Positions 41,783 to 51,870 of a stretch of 64,000 nucleotides of DNA are shown piece by piece. This stretch comes from Alphaproteobacteria bacterium. Its GTDB lineage: Bacteria; Pseudomonadota; Alphaproteobacteria; Rhodobacterales; Rhodobacteraceae. Location of the stretch: assembly GCA_030428355.1 (NCBI GenBank), contig JAUIBL010000016.1, positions 1-64,000 on the forward strand. The letters run 5' to 3'. The position numbers were made by a program, and so were the translations under genes. Each line of letters starts with the position of its first letter. Positions within the stretch are counted from its first letter, which is position 1. The notes under the pieces are model-generated. The model was not told the DNA's origin. It saw only the letters and a list, made by a program, of their open reading frames with translations, and ran no database searches.

Positions 41783-42683
41783 TGCCGTCCTTGAAATCGA
41801 GACCCATCTCGGAATAGCGTTCGGCTTCGTCGAGCCATTTCTCGCGGACTTTTACCTGCATGAAAAGGTGAATGCGGCGACCCAGGAATTCTTCGAGTTC
41901 TTCGCGGGCGGCCTTGCTGATGGCCTTGATGGTTTCGCCCTTGTTGCCCAGAACGATGCCTTTGTGCCCGTCGCGAACGACGTAGATCACCTGGTCGATC
42001 CGCGCCGATCCATCCTTGCGCTCTTCCCAATGCTCGGTCTCGACGGTGAGCTGGTAGGGCAATTCCTGATGCAGGCGAAGGGTCAGCTTTTCGCGCGTCA
42101 TCTCGGCGGCGATCATGCGCAGGGGCAGGTCGGCGATCTGGTCTTCGGGATAGAGCCATGGGCTTTCCGGAAGCGTCGCCGCCAGCCATTTGCGCAGGTC
42201 TTTGACGCCATGTCCGCGTTCCGCCGAGATCATGAAGGTTTCGGTAAAGGCGAACTTCTCGTTCATGTCCTGCGACAGCTTCAGCAGATGCTGGGCTTCG
42301 ACGCGGTCGATCTTGTTGATGGCAAGTGCCACGGGCCGCTTGCCCACGACTTCGGCAAGGTTTTCGAGGATGGCTTCGACCCCTTCGGTGATCCCGCGAT
42401 GCGCTTCGATCAGCAGCACGACAATATCGGCGTCCGACGCACCACTCCACGCGGCGGCGACCATTGCGCGGTCCAGACGGCGGCGCGGTTTGAAGAGGCC
42501 GGGGGTGTCCACCAGAACGATCTGCGCATCGCCTTCGATGGCAACGCCGCGGATGCGCGCACGGGTGGTCTGGACCTTGTGGGTCACGATCGACACTTTC
42601 GCGCCGACCATCTGGTTGGTCAGCGTGGATTTGCCCGCATTGGGCTCTCCGATCAGAGCGACGAAACCGGCGCGCGTGGTCAT
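41775..42683 (-). CDS. era: GTPase Era
   Basis: 302 residues from MTTRAGFVALIGEPNAGKST; an ATG four codons further up is also possible and the longer frame is spurious. Era binds 16S rRNA and helps mature the 30S subunit. G motifs: G1 GEPNAGKST (residues ~10-18), G3 DTPGLF (near 60), G4 NKIDRV (near 124). The C-terminal KH domain shows VIYVVRDGHKGIVLGNKGETIKAIS and the RNA-binding ridge RIHLFMQVKVREKW. Neighbours rnc and recO are the usual company. Confidence 0.96.
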   Translation of the reverse strand: MTTRAGFVALIGEPNAGKSTLTNQMVGAKVSIVTHKVQTTRARIRGVAIEGDAQIVLVDTPGLFKPRRRLDRAMVAAAWSGASDADIVVLLIEAHRGITEGVEAILENLAEVVGKRPVALAINKIDRVEAQHLLKLSQDMNEKFAFTETFMISAERGHGVKDLRKWLAATLPESPWLYPEDQIADLPLRMIAAEMTREKLTLRLHQELPYQLTVETEHWEERKDGSARIDQVIYVVRDGHKGIVLGNKGETIKAISKAAREELEEFLGRRIHLFMQVKVREKWLDEAERYSEMGLDFKDGNA

Positions 42684-42711
42684 AGGTGCATCCATCCTTA
42701 GAAGTCCGGCG

Positions 42712-43611
42712 TCATACGCCAGATCGCGGGGCAGAGCCAGCCCTGTCTTTGCGCCCGCTGCGCACCAAGGTGTAGACGCCGCTGCCGACAATCAAGGTGG
42801 CCCCGACCAGCGTGAGCGCGTCGGGACGTTCCCCGAAGATCAGATAGGCAAAGACCAGAGCGATCAAGAGACGCGAGTAGCGGAACGGGGCCACGACAGA
42901 GACTTCTCCGGTGCGCATGGCTTTGGTCAGGGCGCTGTAGCCGACCAGACCAGCGAGCCCGGTGCCCATGAGCATCGTCAGTGCAGGCAGGCTGGGGGCC
43001 GCAAGCGGCGCAGTTTCGAAAATCGTGATGATCACACCGGCGATAAACACCATCAAGAAACCCAGGACACCAAGCTGAGTTGCTGACACTTCGGGTGGAC
43101 TGGCGCGGGTCATGAGGTCGCGACCTGCAAAGCCGATCATGCCGAGAACGGCGAAAATGACGGTTGCATCAAACCCTGATGGGGTGGGGCGCAGGATCAG
43201 CAGAACCCCGAAAAAGCCGACAGCCATTGCGATCCAGCGGCGGAGCCCGACCTGTTCCTTGAGAACAATCACCGCGCCCAGAGTGACCACCAGGGGGGCG
43301 GCTTGCAGGATGGCGGATGTTGTGGAGAGCGGTACGAAGGCAAGGCTGAGGGCAAAGAACAGACGACCAAGGATCTCGAAGCCCGAGCGGATCAGCAGCG
43401 GGCCTTCGAGATAGGCGTGGCTGTAGAGCGGTTCGCGGCGCCACAGCGCGTAGAGGAGAAAGAAGCCCGTTCCGAAAAGTCCGAAGAGCATGGTTCCGAC
43501 GCCCGGAGAGACATCTCCCGTACCCGTTGCTGCCTTGAAGAACGCGTCCTCGATGGCGAAGCCCAGCATGGCCAGAACCATGAAAAGGCTGCCTCGGAGA
43601 TTGTCGCTCAA
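42712..43611 (-). CDS. DMT-superfamily (EamA) transporter, TTG start coupled to rnc
   Basis: 299 residues with ten membrane helices in two repeats (first helix [21 protein letters not shown]; the second repeat ends in [34 protein letters not shown]). The TTG start overlaps the rnc stop (TTGA), and no ATG fits. An alternative, longer frame would run through rnc and is rejected. The substrate is unknown. Lying inside the rnc-era block it is an insertion relative to the most common gene order; it resembles the EamA carrier at 24965-25879 only in fold. Confidence 0.87.
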   Translation of the reverse strand: MSDNLRGSLFMVLAMLGFAIEDAFFKAATGTGDVSPGVGTMLFGLFGTGFFLLYALWRREPLYSHAYLEGPLLIRSGFEILGRLFFALSLAFVPLSTTSAILQAAPLVVTLGAVIVLKEQVGLRRWIAMAVGFFGVLLILRPTPSGFDATVIFAVLGMIGFAGRDLMTRASPPEVSATQLGVLGFLMVFIAGVIITIFETAPLAAPSLPALTMLMGTGLAGLVGYSALTKAMRTGEVSVVAPFRYSRLLIALVFAYLIFGERPDALTLVGATLIVGSGVYTLVRSGRKDRAGSAPRSGV

Positions 43612-44297
43612 GACGGGCTCTTTTCGACCGCTGCCAGCAGTGTCTTGGCCGCTGCCTGCTCCGCCTGCCGTTTGGAGCCGGCCTTTGCGCTGGCGGTCTG
43701 GCCGTCTTCGAGCCGTACTTCGATCACGAAGACCGGGGCGTGATCCGGGCCTTCGCGGGACAGTTCGACATAGCTGGGCGGTGGCATCGCGCGGGCCTGC
43801 GCCCATTCCTGCAAAGCGGTCTTGGCATCGCGCGCGTCGTCTTTGACGGACCCGATCCTGTTGCCCCAGAGGCGCAGGACCATCGCCTTGGCCGCATCGA
43901 ACCCGGCATCAAGATAGACGGCCGCGATCACCGCTTCCATCGCATCACCCAAGAGCGCTTGCTTGCGCCGACCACCCGACATCATCTCGGACCGGCCGAG
44001 TTTGAGCGAGTCGCCAAGGTCGATCTCGCGGGCGACGTCGGCGCAAGTTTCCTTGCGCACCAGCGCGTTGAAGCGGGGTGCGAGCTGCCCTTCGGAGGCG
44101 GCCTTGTCTTCGGCCAGCAAAGCCTCGGCCATCACCAGACCAAGCACCCTATCGCCAAGGAATTCGAGCCGTTGGTTGTCTTCGCGGTTCACACCGGCCC
44201 GCGAAGAATGGGTCACAGCGCGCACCAGCAATTCGGGGCGTTCAAACCGATGCCCCAAACGCGTCGACAGCGTCTGAAGATCCGCCGAAAGTTTCAC
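43608..44297 (-). CDS. rnc: Ribonuclease III
   Basis: 229 residues from a GTG whose first base is the last of the lepB stop (TAGTG). RNase III cuts double-stranded RNA, including rRNA precursors. The signature [21 protein letters not shown] (residues ~38-58) holds the catalytic acids (E and D), with a second acid in [16 protein letters not shown] near residue 120. The dsRNA-binding domain is at the C-terminus ([23 protein letters not shown] and [15 protein letters not shown]). It is the usual neighbour of lepB and era. Confidence 0.96.
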   Translation of the reverse strand: MKLSADLQTLSTRLGHRFERPELLVRAVTHSSRAGVNREDNQRLEFLGDRVLGLVMAEALLAEDKAASEGQLAPRFNALVRKETCADVAREIDLGDSLKLGRSEMMSGGRRKQALLGDAMEAVIAAVYLDAGFDAAKAMVLRLWGNRIGSVKDDARDAKTALQEWAQARAMPPPSYVELSREGPDHAPVFVIEVRLEDGQTASAKAGSKRQAEQAAAKTLLAAVEKSPS

Positions 44298-45133
44298 TAC
44301 TCGATCTTCTCGAAAAAGCGGTCGCCGCGCCATGTCCAGAAGAACAGCATGGACGATCCGGCGGACGAGAACATCACGCGGTTGGCTTTGCCGATCAGGT
44401 TCTCGAACGGCACGAAGCCAACGCCGCCAGCAACGCTGGGCACGCGGCTGTCCGAGGAATTGTCGCGGTTGTCGCCCATCATGAAGTAATGGCCTTCGGG
44501 CACGGTATAGACCGGAGTGTTGTCCGAGCCTTGTGTGCCGATGTTCAGGATTGAATGGGTCCGGCCATTGGGCAGGGTTTCGGCAAAGCGTTCCTTGATA
44601 CAGGTGCCGCCTGTGCCAACCGGGCCGTTTGCGCAGCGGGGGCGTAGACCCTGCGGGCCTTGCGGGGCGGCGGTTTCTTCGAAATCCGGTTGTTGCGTCA
44701 GTTCAACGGTGGTGCCGTTGATGTGCAGCACGCCACGGATCATCTGGATTTCGTCGCCGGGCAGTCCGATCACGCGCTTGATGAAATCGCGCCCCGTGAC
44801 GGGATGGCGGAACACGGCAACATCTCCGCGCTCGGGTTCGGAGCCGAAGAGACGGCTGTTGTCACCATCGGCCCAGCCGCACAGATCCTTTGCGTCGATG
44901 TCGATACCGAAATTCGGCAGATAGAGCGACGGGCAGGAGGCGTAGGAATAGCCGTAGGACATCTTGTTGACGAAGAGGAAATCCCCGATCAGCAGGGTGT
45001 CTTTCATTGACCCCGAAGGAATCCAGAACGGCTGGAAGAACAGCGTCCGGAACACACCGGCAATCAGAAGAGCATAAACGATGGTCTTGATCGTCTCGAC
45101 GATCCCGCCGCTTTTCTTGGTTTCAGACGCCAT
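44297..45133 (-). CDS. lepB: Signal peptidase I
   Basis: 278 residues, one N-terminal membrane helix ([23 protein letters not shown]) with the rest periplasmic. Catalytic Ser in [18 protein letters not shown] (near residue 36) and the general-base Lys in [15 protein letters not shown] (near 115). [23 protein letters not shown] is the box E motif. An inserted segment between boxes C and E contains four or more cysteines ([33 protein letters not shown]). It removes signal peptides from exported proteins. It lies 71 bases after acpS on the same strand. Confidence 0.95.
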   Translation of the reverse strand: MASETKKSGGIVETIKTIVYALLIAGVFRTLFFQPFWIPSGSMKDTLLIGDFLFVNKMSYGYSYASCPSLYLPNFGIDIDAKDLCGWADGDNSRLFGSEPERGDVAVFRHPVTGRDFIKRVIGLPGDEIQMIRGVLHINGTTVELTQQPDFEETAAPQGPQGLRPRCANGPVGTGGTCIKERFAETLPNGRTHSILNIGTQGSDNTPVYTVPEGHYFMMGDNRDNSSDSRVPSVAGGVGFVPFENLIGKANRVMFSSAGSSMLFFWTWRGDRFFEKIE

Positions 45134-45204
45134 GTTCCTGCCTTCTGCTCGGTTGTCCCGCGCTACATGAGCGGGGGCGGCGCGGGTGTCAAGCCAAGCG
45201 CCTG

Positions 45205-45603
45205 TTACTTGGGTCGCGCCTCGATCAGCACGGTGGCCTGCGCCCAGGGGTAATCGTCGGTCAGCGTGACGTGAATGATCGCCTCATGGCCTTCAGGTGT
45301 CAGATCGGCCAGCCGCTTTCTGGCCCAGCCGGTGACCTCCATGATCGGTTGCCCGGTGTGCAGGTTGCGCACCGACATGTCGTTCCACGCGATCCCCATG
45401 CGCAGCCCGGTGCCCAGGGCTTTGGAACACGCCTCCTTGGCCGCCCAGCGTTTGGCATAGGTGCCTGCCACATCGCGGCGGCGCTCGGCCTTGCGTTGTT
45501 CGGTCTCGGTGAAAACGCGGTTGCGGAAGCGGTCGCCGAACCGTTCCAGCGTGGCGGCGATGCGCTCGATATTGGCGAGATCGGTTCCGATGCCGATGAT
45601 CAT
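45205..45603 (-). CDS. acpS: Holo-[acyl-carrier-protein] synthase
   Basis: 132 residues. The start [15 protein letters not shown] is unmistakable; a longer frame upstream is an artefact. AcpS transfers 4'-phosphopantetheine to the acyl carrier protein. Metal-binding D8 in GTDL and the E in [15 protein letters not shown] (near residue 58) are both present. Its ATG overlaps the stop of the alpha/beta-hydrolase membrane gene by four bases, coupling them. Confidence 0.96.
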   Translation of the reverse strand: MIIGIGTDLANIERIAATLERFGDRFRNRVFTETEQRKAERRRDVAGTYAKRWAAKEACSKALGTGLRMGIAWNDMSVRNLHTGQPIMEVTGWARKRLADLTPEGHEAIIHVTLTDDYPWAQATVLIEARPK

Positions 45604-47084
45604 GTGCCTGCTCCGGTTGCTGCAAACATCGGGAAGCTGACACCCAAAGCCCGTGCGAGGATGATCCCCAGTGCTATCCCGGCCAGCAATGGACCTGCGC
45701 GTTTGCCGAAGGCGCGGCCCATTGCGCCGTGGACGAAGAAAAACAGAACGATCACCGGCGCAATGATCAGCAAAAAGAACAATCCTTCGAGGTCGAGGGC
45801 CACCGCGATGCCCAAGGACACCAAGAGTGCCACACGCGCCGCGATCCGACGTCCAAGCGAGGCTTTCCAGACCAGTTGTGCATCCGCGACCATGAAGGGG
45901 ATCGCGCCGATGACCAAAGCCGCGATGATCGGAAGGCGCTCTTCGATAGGAAAGAAGTTTGCGCCGTAGCGGTCGAGAGCAAACCCGAACACGCCGATCC
46001 CCCAGGCCAGCAGCGCCACGAGAGCCAGCGTGAAGGGCACAATCCCGGTCCAACCAAGGGCAAATCGCCCCCAAAGCCAACGCTGCATCGCAAGGCTGAG
46101 CAAACCGAACACACCAAGATGGATGGCCAGGTAATCGGCCACGAGCACAGGCAAGACGCCGAAGTCCAGAGGCAATGCGATCAAGGGTGTGAGGATCGCG
46201 GGGACCAGCAACGTGCCGAGATACCGCAGCACACCCGGTTGATGGCTGGGGGGCAAGGCGGCCTCAGGAACGACCATCCGCGCCAAAAGCGAGGCCAGAA
46301 CGGTGATCGACGCCATCAAAGCCAGAAAGGCCCAGCCGGTTGGCGGTGCCGTTGCCACGGTATCGCGCTCATAAGCGCGGTTCAGCCAGTCCAACGCCGC
46401 CAGGCGTCCGGCGCGGGATTGCAGGATTGCGACGTGTTCCGTCCATGGCGCGATGATCGCTGCGCGGATCACATCGCCCTGTTCCACGGTCTCGCCTTCC
46501 TGCGCGTTAGGGTCGAGCATCTGCACGGCATCGACGCCGAATTCCCGCAGGTGCGGTTCCCACTGGCCGGAGATCAGCAGCATGTTTTTGGGTTGATCTG
46601 CGGTGACCGCCTGAGAGAACGCAGACAGCAGGACAAGCGGGCCTGTGTCTGCTTCCAATGCCACGCGGATCAGCACATCGGTCGCCATTGAGTGGCCCAA
46701 CAAAGCAACGGGTGTACCGTCTGCCACATCGTCGATCACCGCACGGGTCTGATCCATCAGAAGTCGGGTTGTGCCTTCGATCCGGGTGACATCGCCCGAC
46801 ATCGGCGCCGGATGTGCGCCATGGCCTTCGAAGTCGAACATATGCACCCGGTAGCCCGCCTGCGCGAGAGTCAGGCCGTAGCCCTGCATCATCTCGCGCG
46901 ATCCGGCGAAGCCATGGGCAATAACCACGTTCGGTCCATCCGCGCCGTCCTTCGCCAGCGTGGTTACCGGAGTGGGGCCGACGAACCTGTCGGTAAAGGT
47001 CACGCCGGTCCGCGCAACTTCGAGCACGAGGATCGACAGGCCAGCGATCAGAATCGCCAGATAGGTCAGGAGGGGGCGGGCCAT
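45600..47084 (-). CDS. Alpha/beta-hydrolase domain fused to a polytopic membrane domain
   Basis: 494 residues. One N-terminal helix (residues ~7-25), an alpha/beta-hydrolase domain (~48-240), then about eight membrane helices (~250-490). The hydrolase shows [15 protein letters not shown] near residue 53, [12 protein letters not shown] near 86 and the nucleophile elbow G130-H-S132-M-A134 with Ala in place of the last Gly of GxSxG. A possible histidine is H217 in [10 protein letters not shown]. Orientation and substrate are unknown. It lies between pdxJ and acpS, with ten bases and a four-base overlap respectively, and may act on a lipid or cell-wall ester; that is inference. Confidence 0.8.
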   Translation of the reverse strand: MARPLLTYLAILIAGLSILVLEVARTGVTFTDRFVGPTPVTTLAKDGADGPNVVIAHGFAGSREMMQGYGLTLAQAGYRVHMFDFEGHGAHPAPMSGDVTRIEGTTRLLMDQTRAVIDDVADGTPVALLGHSMATDVLIRVALEADTGPLVLLSAFSQAVTADQPKNMLLISGQWEPHLREFGVDAVQMLDPNAQEGETVEQGDVIRAAIIAPWTEHVAILQSRAGRLAALDWLNRAYERDTVATAPPTGWAFLALMASITVLASLLARMVVPEAALPPSHQPGVLRYLGTLLVPAILTPLIALPLDFGVLPVLVADYLAIHLGVFGLLSLAMQRWLWGRFALGWTGIVPFTLALVALLAWGIGVFGFALDRYGANFFPIEERLPIIAALVIGAIPFMVADAQLVWKASLGRRIAARVALLVSLGIAVALDLEGLFFLLIIAPVIVLFFFVHGAMGRAFGKRAGPLLAGIALGIILARALGVSFPMFAATGAGT

Positions 47085-47093
47085 GCTGTCGCG

Positions 47094-47846
47094 TCAGGCC
47101 CGCGCAGCATCCATCAGGCGACGCATTTCCTCGATCGCCGGTCCGAGCCCGCGGAACACCGATTCCCCGATCAGGAAGTGGCCGATATTGAGTTCGACCA
47201 CTTCGGGGAAGGCGGCGACTGGTTCTACCGTTTCGTAGTTCAGCCCATGCCCTGCATGCACTTCGAGGCCCAGCGAATGGGCGTAGGCCGACATCTCGCG
47301 CATCATTTCCAATTCGCGGTCGCGGGTTGTGAAATCGCCTTCGGCATGGGCGTCGCAATAGGCCCCGGTGTGCAGTTCGATGACTTGTGCGCCAATGCGA
47401 TGCGCCGCTGTAATCTGGCGTTCATCGGCACCGATAAAGATCGACACGCGGCACCCCGCCTCGCGGAGGGGGGCAATGAAGCCAGCCAGCTTGTTTTCCT
47501 CGCGCGCAACTTCGAGACCGCCTTCGGTGGTGCGTTCCTCGCGCTTTTCGGGGACGATACAGACTGCGTGCGGTTTATGGCGCAGGGCGATTTTCTGCAT
47601 CTCGTCTGTCGCGGCCATTTCGAAATTCAGCGGCACGCGCAGGGTTTCCATGAGGCGGTCAATGTCGCTGTCGATGATGTGACGGCGGTCTTCGCGCAGA
47701 TGTGCGGTGATACCATCGGCCCCGGCCTCTTCTGCCAGTTGGGCTGCCCGCACCGGATCGGGAAGATGCCCGCCGCGTGCGTTGCGCAGGGTGGCCACGT
47801 GGTCGATATTCACACCGAGCCGCAAGCGGCCTGCATAGTCAGTCAT
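47094..47846 (-). CDS. pdxJ: Pyridoxine 5'-phosphate synthase
   Basis: 250 residues from the ATG preceded by GGAGGCGAGA. It condenses 1-deoxyxylulose 5-phosphate with 3-amino-2-oxopropyl phosphate to make vitamin B6. The N-terminal [20 protein letters not shown] (residues ~7-26), [19 protein letters not shown] near 41, and [39 protein letters not shown] (C-terminal phosphate site, core HAGHGLNY) are all conserved. It precedes the hydrolase-membrane gene and follows the DUF2062 gene. Confidence 0.96.
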   Translation of the reverse strand: MTDYAGRLRLGVNIDHVATLRNARGGHLPDPVRAAQLAEEAGADGITAHLREDRRHIIDSDIDRLMETLRVPLNFEMAATDEMQKIALRHKPHAVCIVPEKREERTTEGGLEVAREENKLAGFIAPLREAGCRVSIFIGADERQITAAHRIGAQVIELHTGAYCDAHAEGDFTTRDRELEMMREMSAYAHSLGLEVHAGHGLNYETVEPVAAFPEVVELNIGHFLIGESVFRGLGPAIEEMRRLMDAARA

Positions 47847-47872
47847 TCTCGCCTCCATACTTGAGGCTGAAC

Positions 47873-48526
47873 CTAGTCCGCCGCTTGGCCTTCGTCAGCC
47901 TGTTTCTTCTTTTTCTTCAAAGCGGCCAGTTTCGCCTTCAGCGCGCCCTTTCGGCGGTTCTGATAGGCGCGGATCAGCGGGACGGACAGGTAGTAGCACA
48001 CCAGCCCGCACAGAATGCCGGGCAGGATGCCACCGACGAGCCAGGGGAAGAACACCTCGTCGTAGAAGATGCGCAGACCTTCCCAATTGGCCTTGGCGTC
48101 CGTGAAAATCGCGAGGAAATTGCGCCAGAGATCCTCACCGGCTTTGGCAAACTTGTAGCCGATGCTGCCATGCGCGTGTCGGATCTCGCCCAGCCCTAAA
48201 AGCCAGTAGCCGGTTTGCAGCGAGACCACGCTGATCGGCACATAGGTGAGAGGGTTGCCGAAAAAGGTCGACAGAAGAGCGGCCAGAATATTGCCGCGCA
48301 TCACCCAGGCGATGATCGCAGCGGTGATGAAGTGCATGCCGTAGAAGGGCGTAAATGTGGTCAGCACTCCGGCAAAGATACCACGCGCAATCCGTTCAGG
48401 GGGATCAGGCAGACGATTCAAACGGTGCTGGACATAGCGCGCGGCGCGGGTCCAGCCGCCGCGCGGCCAAAGCGCCTCACGGAGGGTGGTCAAGATCGAC
48501 CGCCTGTCCCGCCGTTTGAATACCAA
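47873..48526 (-). CDS. DUF2062 domain-containing membrane protein
   Basis: 217 residues. Three or so membrane segments ([33 protein letters not shown] and the C-terminal [19 protein letters not shown]), characteristic of the DUF2062 family; the function is unknown. The N-terminus is basic ([21 protein letters not shown]) and the C-terminus is strongly basic with a Lys run ([13 protein letters not shown]). It lies between rsh and pdxJ on the same strand, in the order seen across Rhodobacterales. Confidence 0.9.
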   Translation of the reverse strand: MVFKRRDRRSILTTLREALWPRGGWTRAARYVQHRLNRLPDPPERIARGIFAGVLTTFTPFYGMHFITAAIIAWVMRGNILAALLSTFFGNPLTYVPISVVSLQTGYWLLGLGEIRHAHGSIGYKFAKAGEDLWRNFLAIFTDAKANWEGLRIFYDEVFFPWLVGGILPGILCGLVCYYLSVPLIRAYQNRRKGALKAKLAALKKKKKQADEGQAAD

Positions 48527-48546
48527 CTCGCGTCCCTTCGATCTTC

Positions 48547-50685
48547 CTATTCGGCCGCAGCCGGTTGTGTCGACAATGCAGGATCCCGCCGCCGAACCAC
48601 GGACGCCACATCACTTTCCGCTTCAAGCGCAGACATGACCGCATGCAGATGGTTTGCATCACTCAGGTCGATGTCTATGAGCAGTTTGTAAAAATCTGGC
48701 TTGCGATCCACAAAAATCAGGTCCGAGATATTGGCCTTTTTTTCGCCGATCAATGTGCAAATCCGTCCCAGTACCCCGGCATCGTTCCCAATCGTGAGTT
48801 CGAGGGAAACCGCATAGACCGGAGGGTGGTTCCCGGCGGCCCAGTGCAGGTCGAGCCAGCGAGAGGGGTGAGCTTCGTACGCGGCCAGAGCGCCGCAGTC
48901 GATCGAATGAACGGTCACGCCCTTGCCGCGTTGAACGATACCGACGATCCGTTCTCCGGGAAGCGGCTGGCAGCAGGGGGCACGGTCAAACGCCTGCCCC
49001 TTGTCGAGACCGATTACCGCGCTTTGCATTTCGATGAAATCGGTCGGGGCCGGCGCAAGGTCGGGATACACCGCCGCGACGACCTCGCGGGCCGACATCT
49101 CGGCACTGCCGAGGCGGGCAAGCAGGTCTTGCGCGTCGGGGATACGCAGGTTGCGGGCGGCCATCTCAAGTACCTTGTCGCTGGCTTTCTTGCCCACGTT
49201 CTCGAAGGCAGATCGTGCCAGTTCCCGACCCAGTTGCGCATAGCGTTCGCGCCCTGCTTCGCGCAATTCGCGGCGGATGGCGGATTTCGCTTTGCCGGTG
49301 GTTGCGATGTCCAGCCACGTGGCTTGTGGACTTTGACCCTCGGCCGTGACGATGTCGACGGATTGGCCGTTCTTGAGACGGGTCCACAGCGGCACGCGGA
49401 TGCCATCGACTTTCGCGCCCACGCAACCCGATCCGATTCGGGTATGGATCGCATAGGCGAAATCCAGCGGTGTTGCCCCACGCGGCAGCTTGACGACGTC
49501 GCCCTTGGGAGTGAAGCAGAACACCTTGTCGGGATACATCTCGAGCTTGACCGCTTCGAGAAAATCCTCGTGATCGTCATCGCCGTCGAACTGTTCGGTC
49601 AGCGACGCGACCCATTTCGCCGGGTCTACGGCAAAGGGGTTCTCGCTGCGCACACCATCGCGGTAGGACCAATGCGCGGCGACGCCCGTTTCGGCCACAT
49701 CATGCATCTGGCGGGTGCGGATCTGGACCTCGACCCGTTTGCCGTCGCGACCCGAGACTGTGGTGTGGATCGACCGGTAGCCGTTGGATTTCGGTTCGCT
49801 GATGTAATCCTTGAAGCGGCCGGGAATGGCGCGCCAGCGCTGATGGATCACGCCCAGAGTGGCATAGCAATCGGCCTTGGATCGGGTGATGATCCGGAAA
49901 CCGTAGATGTCCGAAAGGCGGGAGAACCCGATCTCTTTCTCCTGCATCTTGCGCCAGATCGAATAGGGTTTTTTGGCGCGCCCGAACACTTCGGCATCAA
50001 TGCCGGCCTTCTCAAGCTCATGACGCATGTCGCCGGTGATCCGGTGGATCACGTCACCGGTTTCTTTTTGCAGCGTGATGAAACGCCGAATGATGCTGGC
50101 GCGGCCTTCTGGGTTCAGGACGCGGAAGGCCAGATCCTCAAGCTCTTCGCGCATCCATTGCATCCCCATGCGGCCCGCAAGAGGCGCATAGATGTCCATG
50201 GTTTCGCGCGACTTCTGGATCTGTTTTTCGGGCCGCATCGCCTTGATCGTCCGCATGTTGTGCAGACGGTCGGCAAGTTTGACGAGGATGACGCGCAGGT
50301 CCTTGGACATCGCCATGAACAGCTTTCGGAAATTCTCGGCCTGTTTGGTCTCGGAACTGGAAAGCTGAAGATTGGTCAGCTTGGTGACGCCGTCGACCAG
50401 CATCGCCACCTCGTTGCCAAAGCGGTTCGCGACTTCGGAATAGGTGGATTTGGTGTCTTCGATGGTGTCGTGAAGAAGCGCTGTGATGATGGTCGCGTCG
50501 TCAAGCTGTTGCTCGGTCAGAATGGCGGCAACAGCGACAGGGTGCGAAAAATACGGCTCGCCCGAGTGGCGAAACTGGCCCTCGTGCATCTCGCGGCCAT
50601 AGTCATAGGCCGCGCGGATGAGCGCCTCATTGGTCTTGGGGTTGTAGTTGCGCACCAGCGCAACAAGGTCCTCTGCCGCGATCAT
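48547..50685 (-). CDS. rsh: Bifunctional (p)ppGpp synthetase/hydrolase (RSH, Rel/SpoT)
   Basis: 712 residues. N-terminal HD hydrolase domain with SHPVAVAAIL and LLHDTIEDTKSTY (HD pair near residue 72), both intact. Synthetase domain with YGFRIITRSKADCYATLG and PKSNGYRSIHTTV. A TGS domain (KVFCFTPKGDVVKLPRGATPLDFAYAIH, core given) and a C-terminal ACT domain (VSLELTIGNDAGVLGRICTLIGEKKANI). Alphaproteobacteria usually have one such enzyme that both makes and degrades (p)ppGpp for the stringent response. It follows rpoZ by 39 bases. Confidence 0.96.
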   Translation of the reverse strand: MIAAEDLVALVRNYNPKTNEALIRAAYDYGREMHEGQFRHSGEPYFSHPVAVAAILTEQQLDDATIITALLHDTIEDTKSTYSEVANRFGNEVAMLVDGVTKLTNLQLSSSETKQAENFRKLFMAMSKDLRVILVKLADRLHNMRTIKAMRPEKQIQKSRETMDIYAPLAGRMGMQWMREELEDLAFRVLNPEGRASIIRRFITLQKETGDVIHRITGDMRHELEKAGIDAEVFGRAKKPYSIWRKMQEKEIGFSRLSDIYGFRIITRSKADCYATLGVIHQRWRAIPGRFKDYISEPKSNGYRSIHTTVSGRDGKRVEVQIRTRQMHDVAETGVAAHWSYRDGVRSENPFAVDPAKWVASLTEQFDGDDDHEDFLEAVKLEMYPDKVFCFTPKGDVVKLPRGATPLDFAYAIHTRIGSGCVGAKVDGIRVPLWTRLKNGQSVDIVTAEGQSPQATWLDIATTGKAKSAIRRELREAGRERYAQLGRELARSAFENVGKKASDKVLEMAARNLRIPDAQDLLARLGSAEMSAREVVAAVYPDLAPAPTDFIEMQSAVIGLDKGQAFDRAPCCQPLPGERIVGIVQRGKGVTVHSIDCGALAAYEAHPSRWLDLHWAAGNHPPVYAVSLELTIGNDAGVLGRICTLIGEKKANISDLIFVDRKPDFYKLLIDIDLSDANHLHAVMSALEAESDVASVVRRRDPALSTQPAAAE

Positions 50686-50724
50686 CGGCGCCTCATTCTC
50701 ATGCGGCCCGCATCGCGGCGGGCC

Positions 50725-51078
50725 TTAGCCCTGACCCTGCGCCTCCATCAGCGCGCGGAGCAGTTTTTCTTCGGACAGATCATCGTCGGCGGGCTTGTCG
50801 GGTTCTGCACCCATCAGCAGCGCCATTGCATCTTCTTCCGGCTCGTCGACTTCGATCTGCGTCTGGTTCGATTCGATCAGACGTTCGCGAAGTTCGTCCG
50901 CCGATTGAGTTTCGTCCGCAATTTCACGAAGCGCAACAACCGGGTTCTTGTCATTGTCGCGATCCACCGTGATCGCCGCACCGGCAGACACTTCGCGCGC
51001 GCGGTGTGCCGCGAGCATTACAAGCTCAAAACGATTTGGAACTTTGTCGACGCAGTCTTCAACCGTCACGCGGGCCAT
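50725..51078 (-). CDS. rpoZ: DNA-directed RNA polymerase subunit omega
   Basis: 117 residues; conserved core [33 protein letters not shown] at the N-terminus and acidic C-terminal tail ([15 protein letters not shown]), with the usual length for the alphaproteobacterial type. It stabilises the beta-prime subunit. The ribosome site is GGAG, five bases before the ATG. It heads the rsh operon, the common arrangement, which ties the stringent-response enzyme to a polymerase subunit gene. Confidence 0.96.
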   Translation of the reverse strand: MARVTVEDCVDKVPNRFELVMLAAHRAREVSAGAAITVDRDNDKNPVVALREIADETQSADELRERLIESNQTQIEVDEPEEDAMALLMGAEPDKPADDDLSEEKLLRALMEAQGQG

Positions 51079-51152
51079 GGGAACTCCAATTCATCGGGCA
51101 GCCTTCGAGAAGTCGTTAGATACCGCTGTGGAAGGCTGAATACAAGTCGATA

Positions 51153-51716
51153 TCAGAACTCAAGCACAACAATCTCGGCCAGAGCCTCTGGCGCGAGCGC
51201 GTTGCACATCTCGGTCACGGTCAAATTCAGGACCGGATGCCGCCAGTCTGCCGCAATATCGCGGAGCGGCACAAGAACAAATGCGCGGTCCTGCAATCTT
51301 GGATGCGGGAGGATCAACTCGGTCGGTGCCTCTTGGCGCTGAAGCGCGGCGGGCAAGGCGTGCCAGTGCTTGAAAGTGGGAAGATCCGGAAGAACCGAAT
51401 CGCCGCAGGCGATCAAGTCAAGGTCGAGCGTACGCATGCCCCAGCGTTCCTGACGCTCTCGACCATGCGTTGCCTCGATTTCATGAAGTTGTGACAGCAT
51501 ATCTTTGGACGACAGGGCAGACTTAAGATGAAGAGCCGCATTTACGTAATCCGGACCCGCCCCGGCGGGGAAACAGGGGGTCCGGTAGAATGAGCTGACC
51601 GCGTGAATTGCCATATTTTGTTGGCGCATCGCGTCTATGGCGGCATTCAGCGTATCGCGTGGCGTCATTCCGCCCAAAGGTAAATTTGCGCCCAAGGCGA
51701 CGTAAAAATCGTTCAT
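51153..51716 (-). CDS. folK: 2-amino-4-hydroxy-6-hydroxymethyldihydropteridine pyrophosphokinase
   Basis: 187 residues from MNDFYVALGANLPLGGMTP; a farther upstream start would add a leader without family similarity, and the ribosome site here is weak. It transfers pyrophosphate from ATP to the pterin in folate synthesis. Marks: YVALGANL at the start, VSSFYRTPCFPAGAGPDYVNAAL near residue 45, the HPPK signature RERQERWGMRTLDLDLIACGD (near residue 85), and LILPHPRLQDRAFVLVPL near 128. It lies 74 bases upstream of rpoZ on the same strand. Confidence 0.95.
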   Translation of the reverse strand: MNDFYVALGANLPLGGMTPRDTLNAAIDAMRQQNMAIHAVSSFYRTPCFPAGAGPDYVNAALHLKSALSSKDMLSQLHEIEATHGRERQERWGMRTLDLDLIACGDSVLPDLPTFKHWHALPAALQRQEAPTELILPHPRLQDRAFVLVPLRDIAADWRHPVLNLTVTEMCNALAPEALAEIVVLEF

Positions 51717-51870
51717 AATTTTGTCATATATGCGAAAGTAGGCATAAAACTCACCTTGCGATGCCACGTTGATCCATTAAATCACCCGACGCGACATGGC
51801 CACAAGGCCGTCGGATCCACCACTCCCGACAGTCGGCCCTAGTTGCGATTATTTTTGAAAGGCTCAATTC

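Noticed and set aside
45604-46080. N-terminal extension of AcpS
   Set aside because: It reads across the hydrolase-membrane gene; AcpS starts canonically at MIIGIGTDL.
48565-51342. A 925-codon open frame on the plus strand
   Set aside because: It is antisense to rsh, rpoZ and part of folK, all clearly real; high GC creates long shadow frames.
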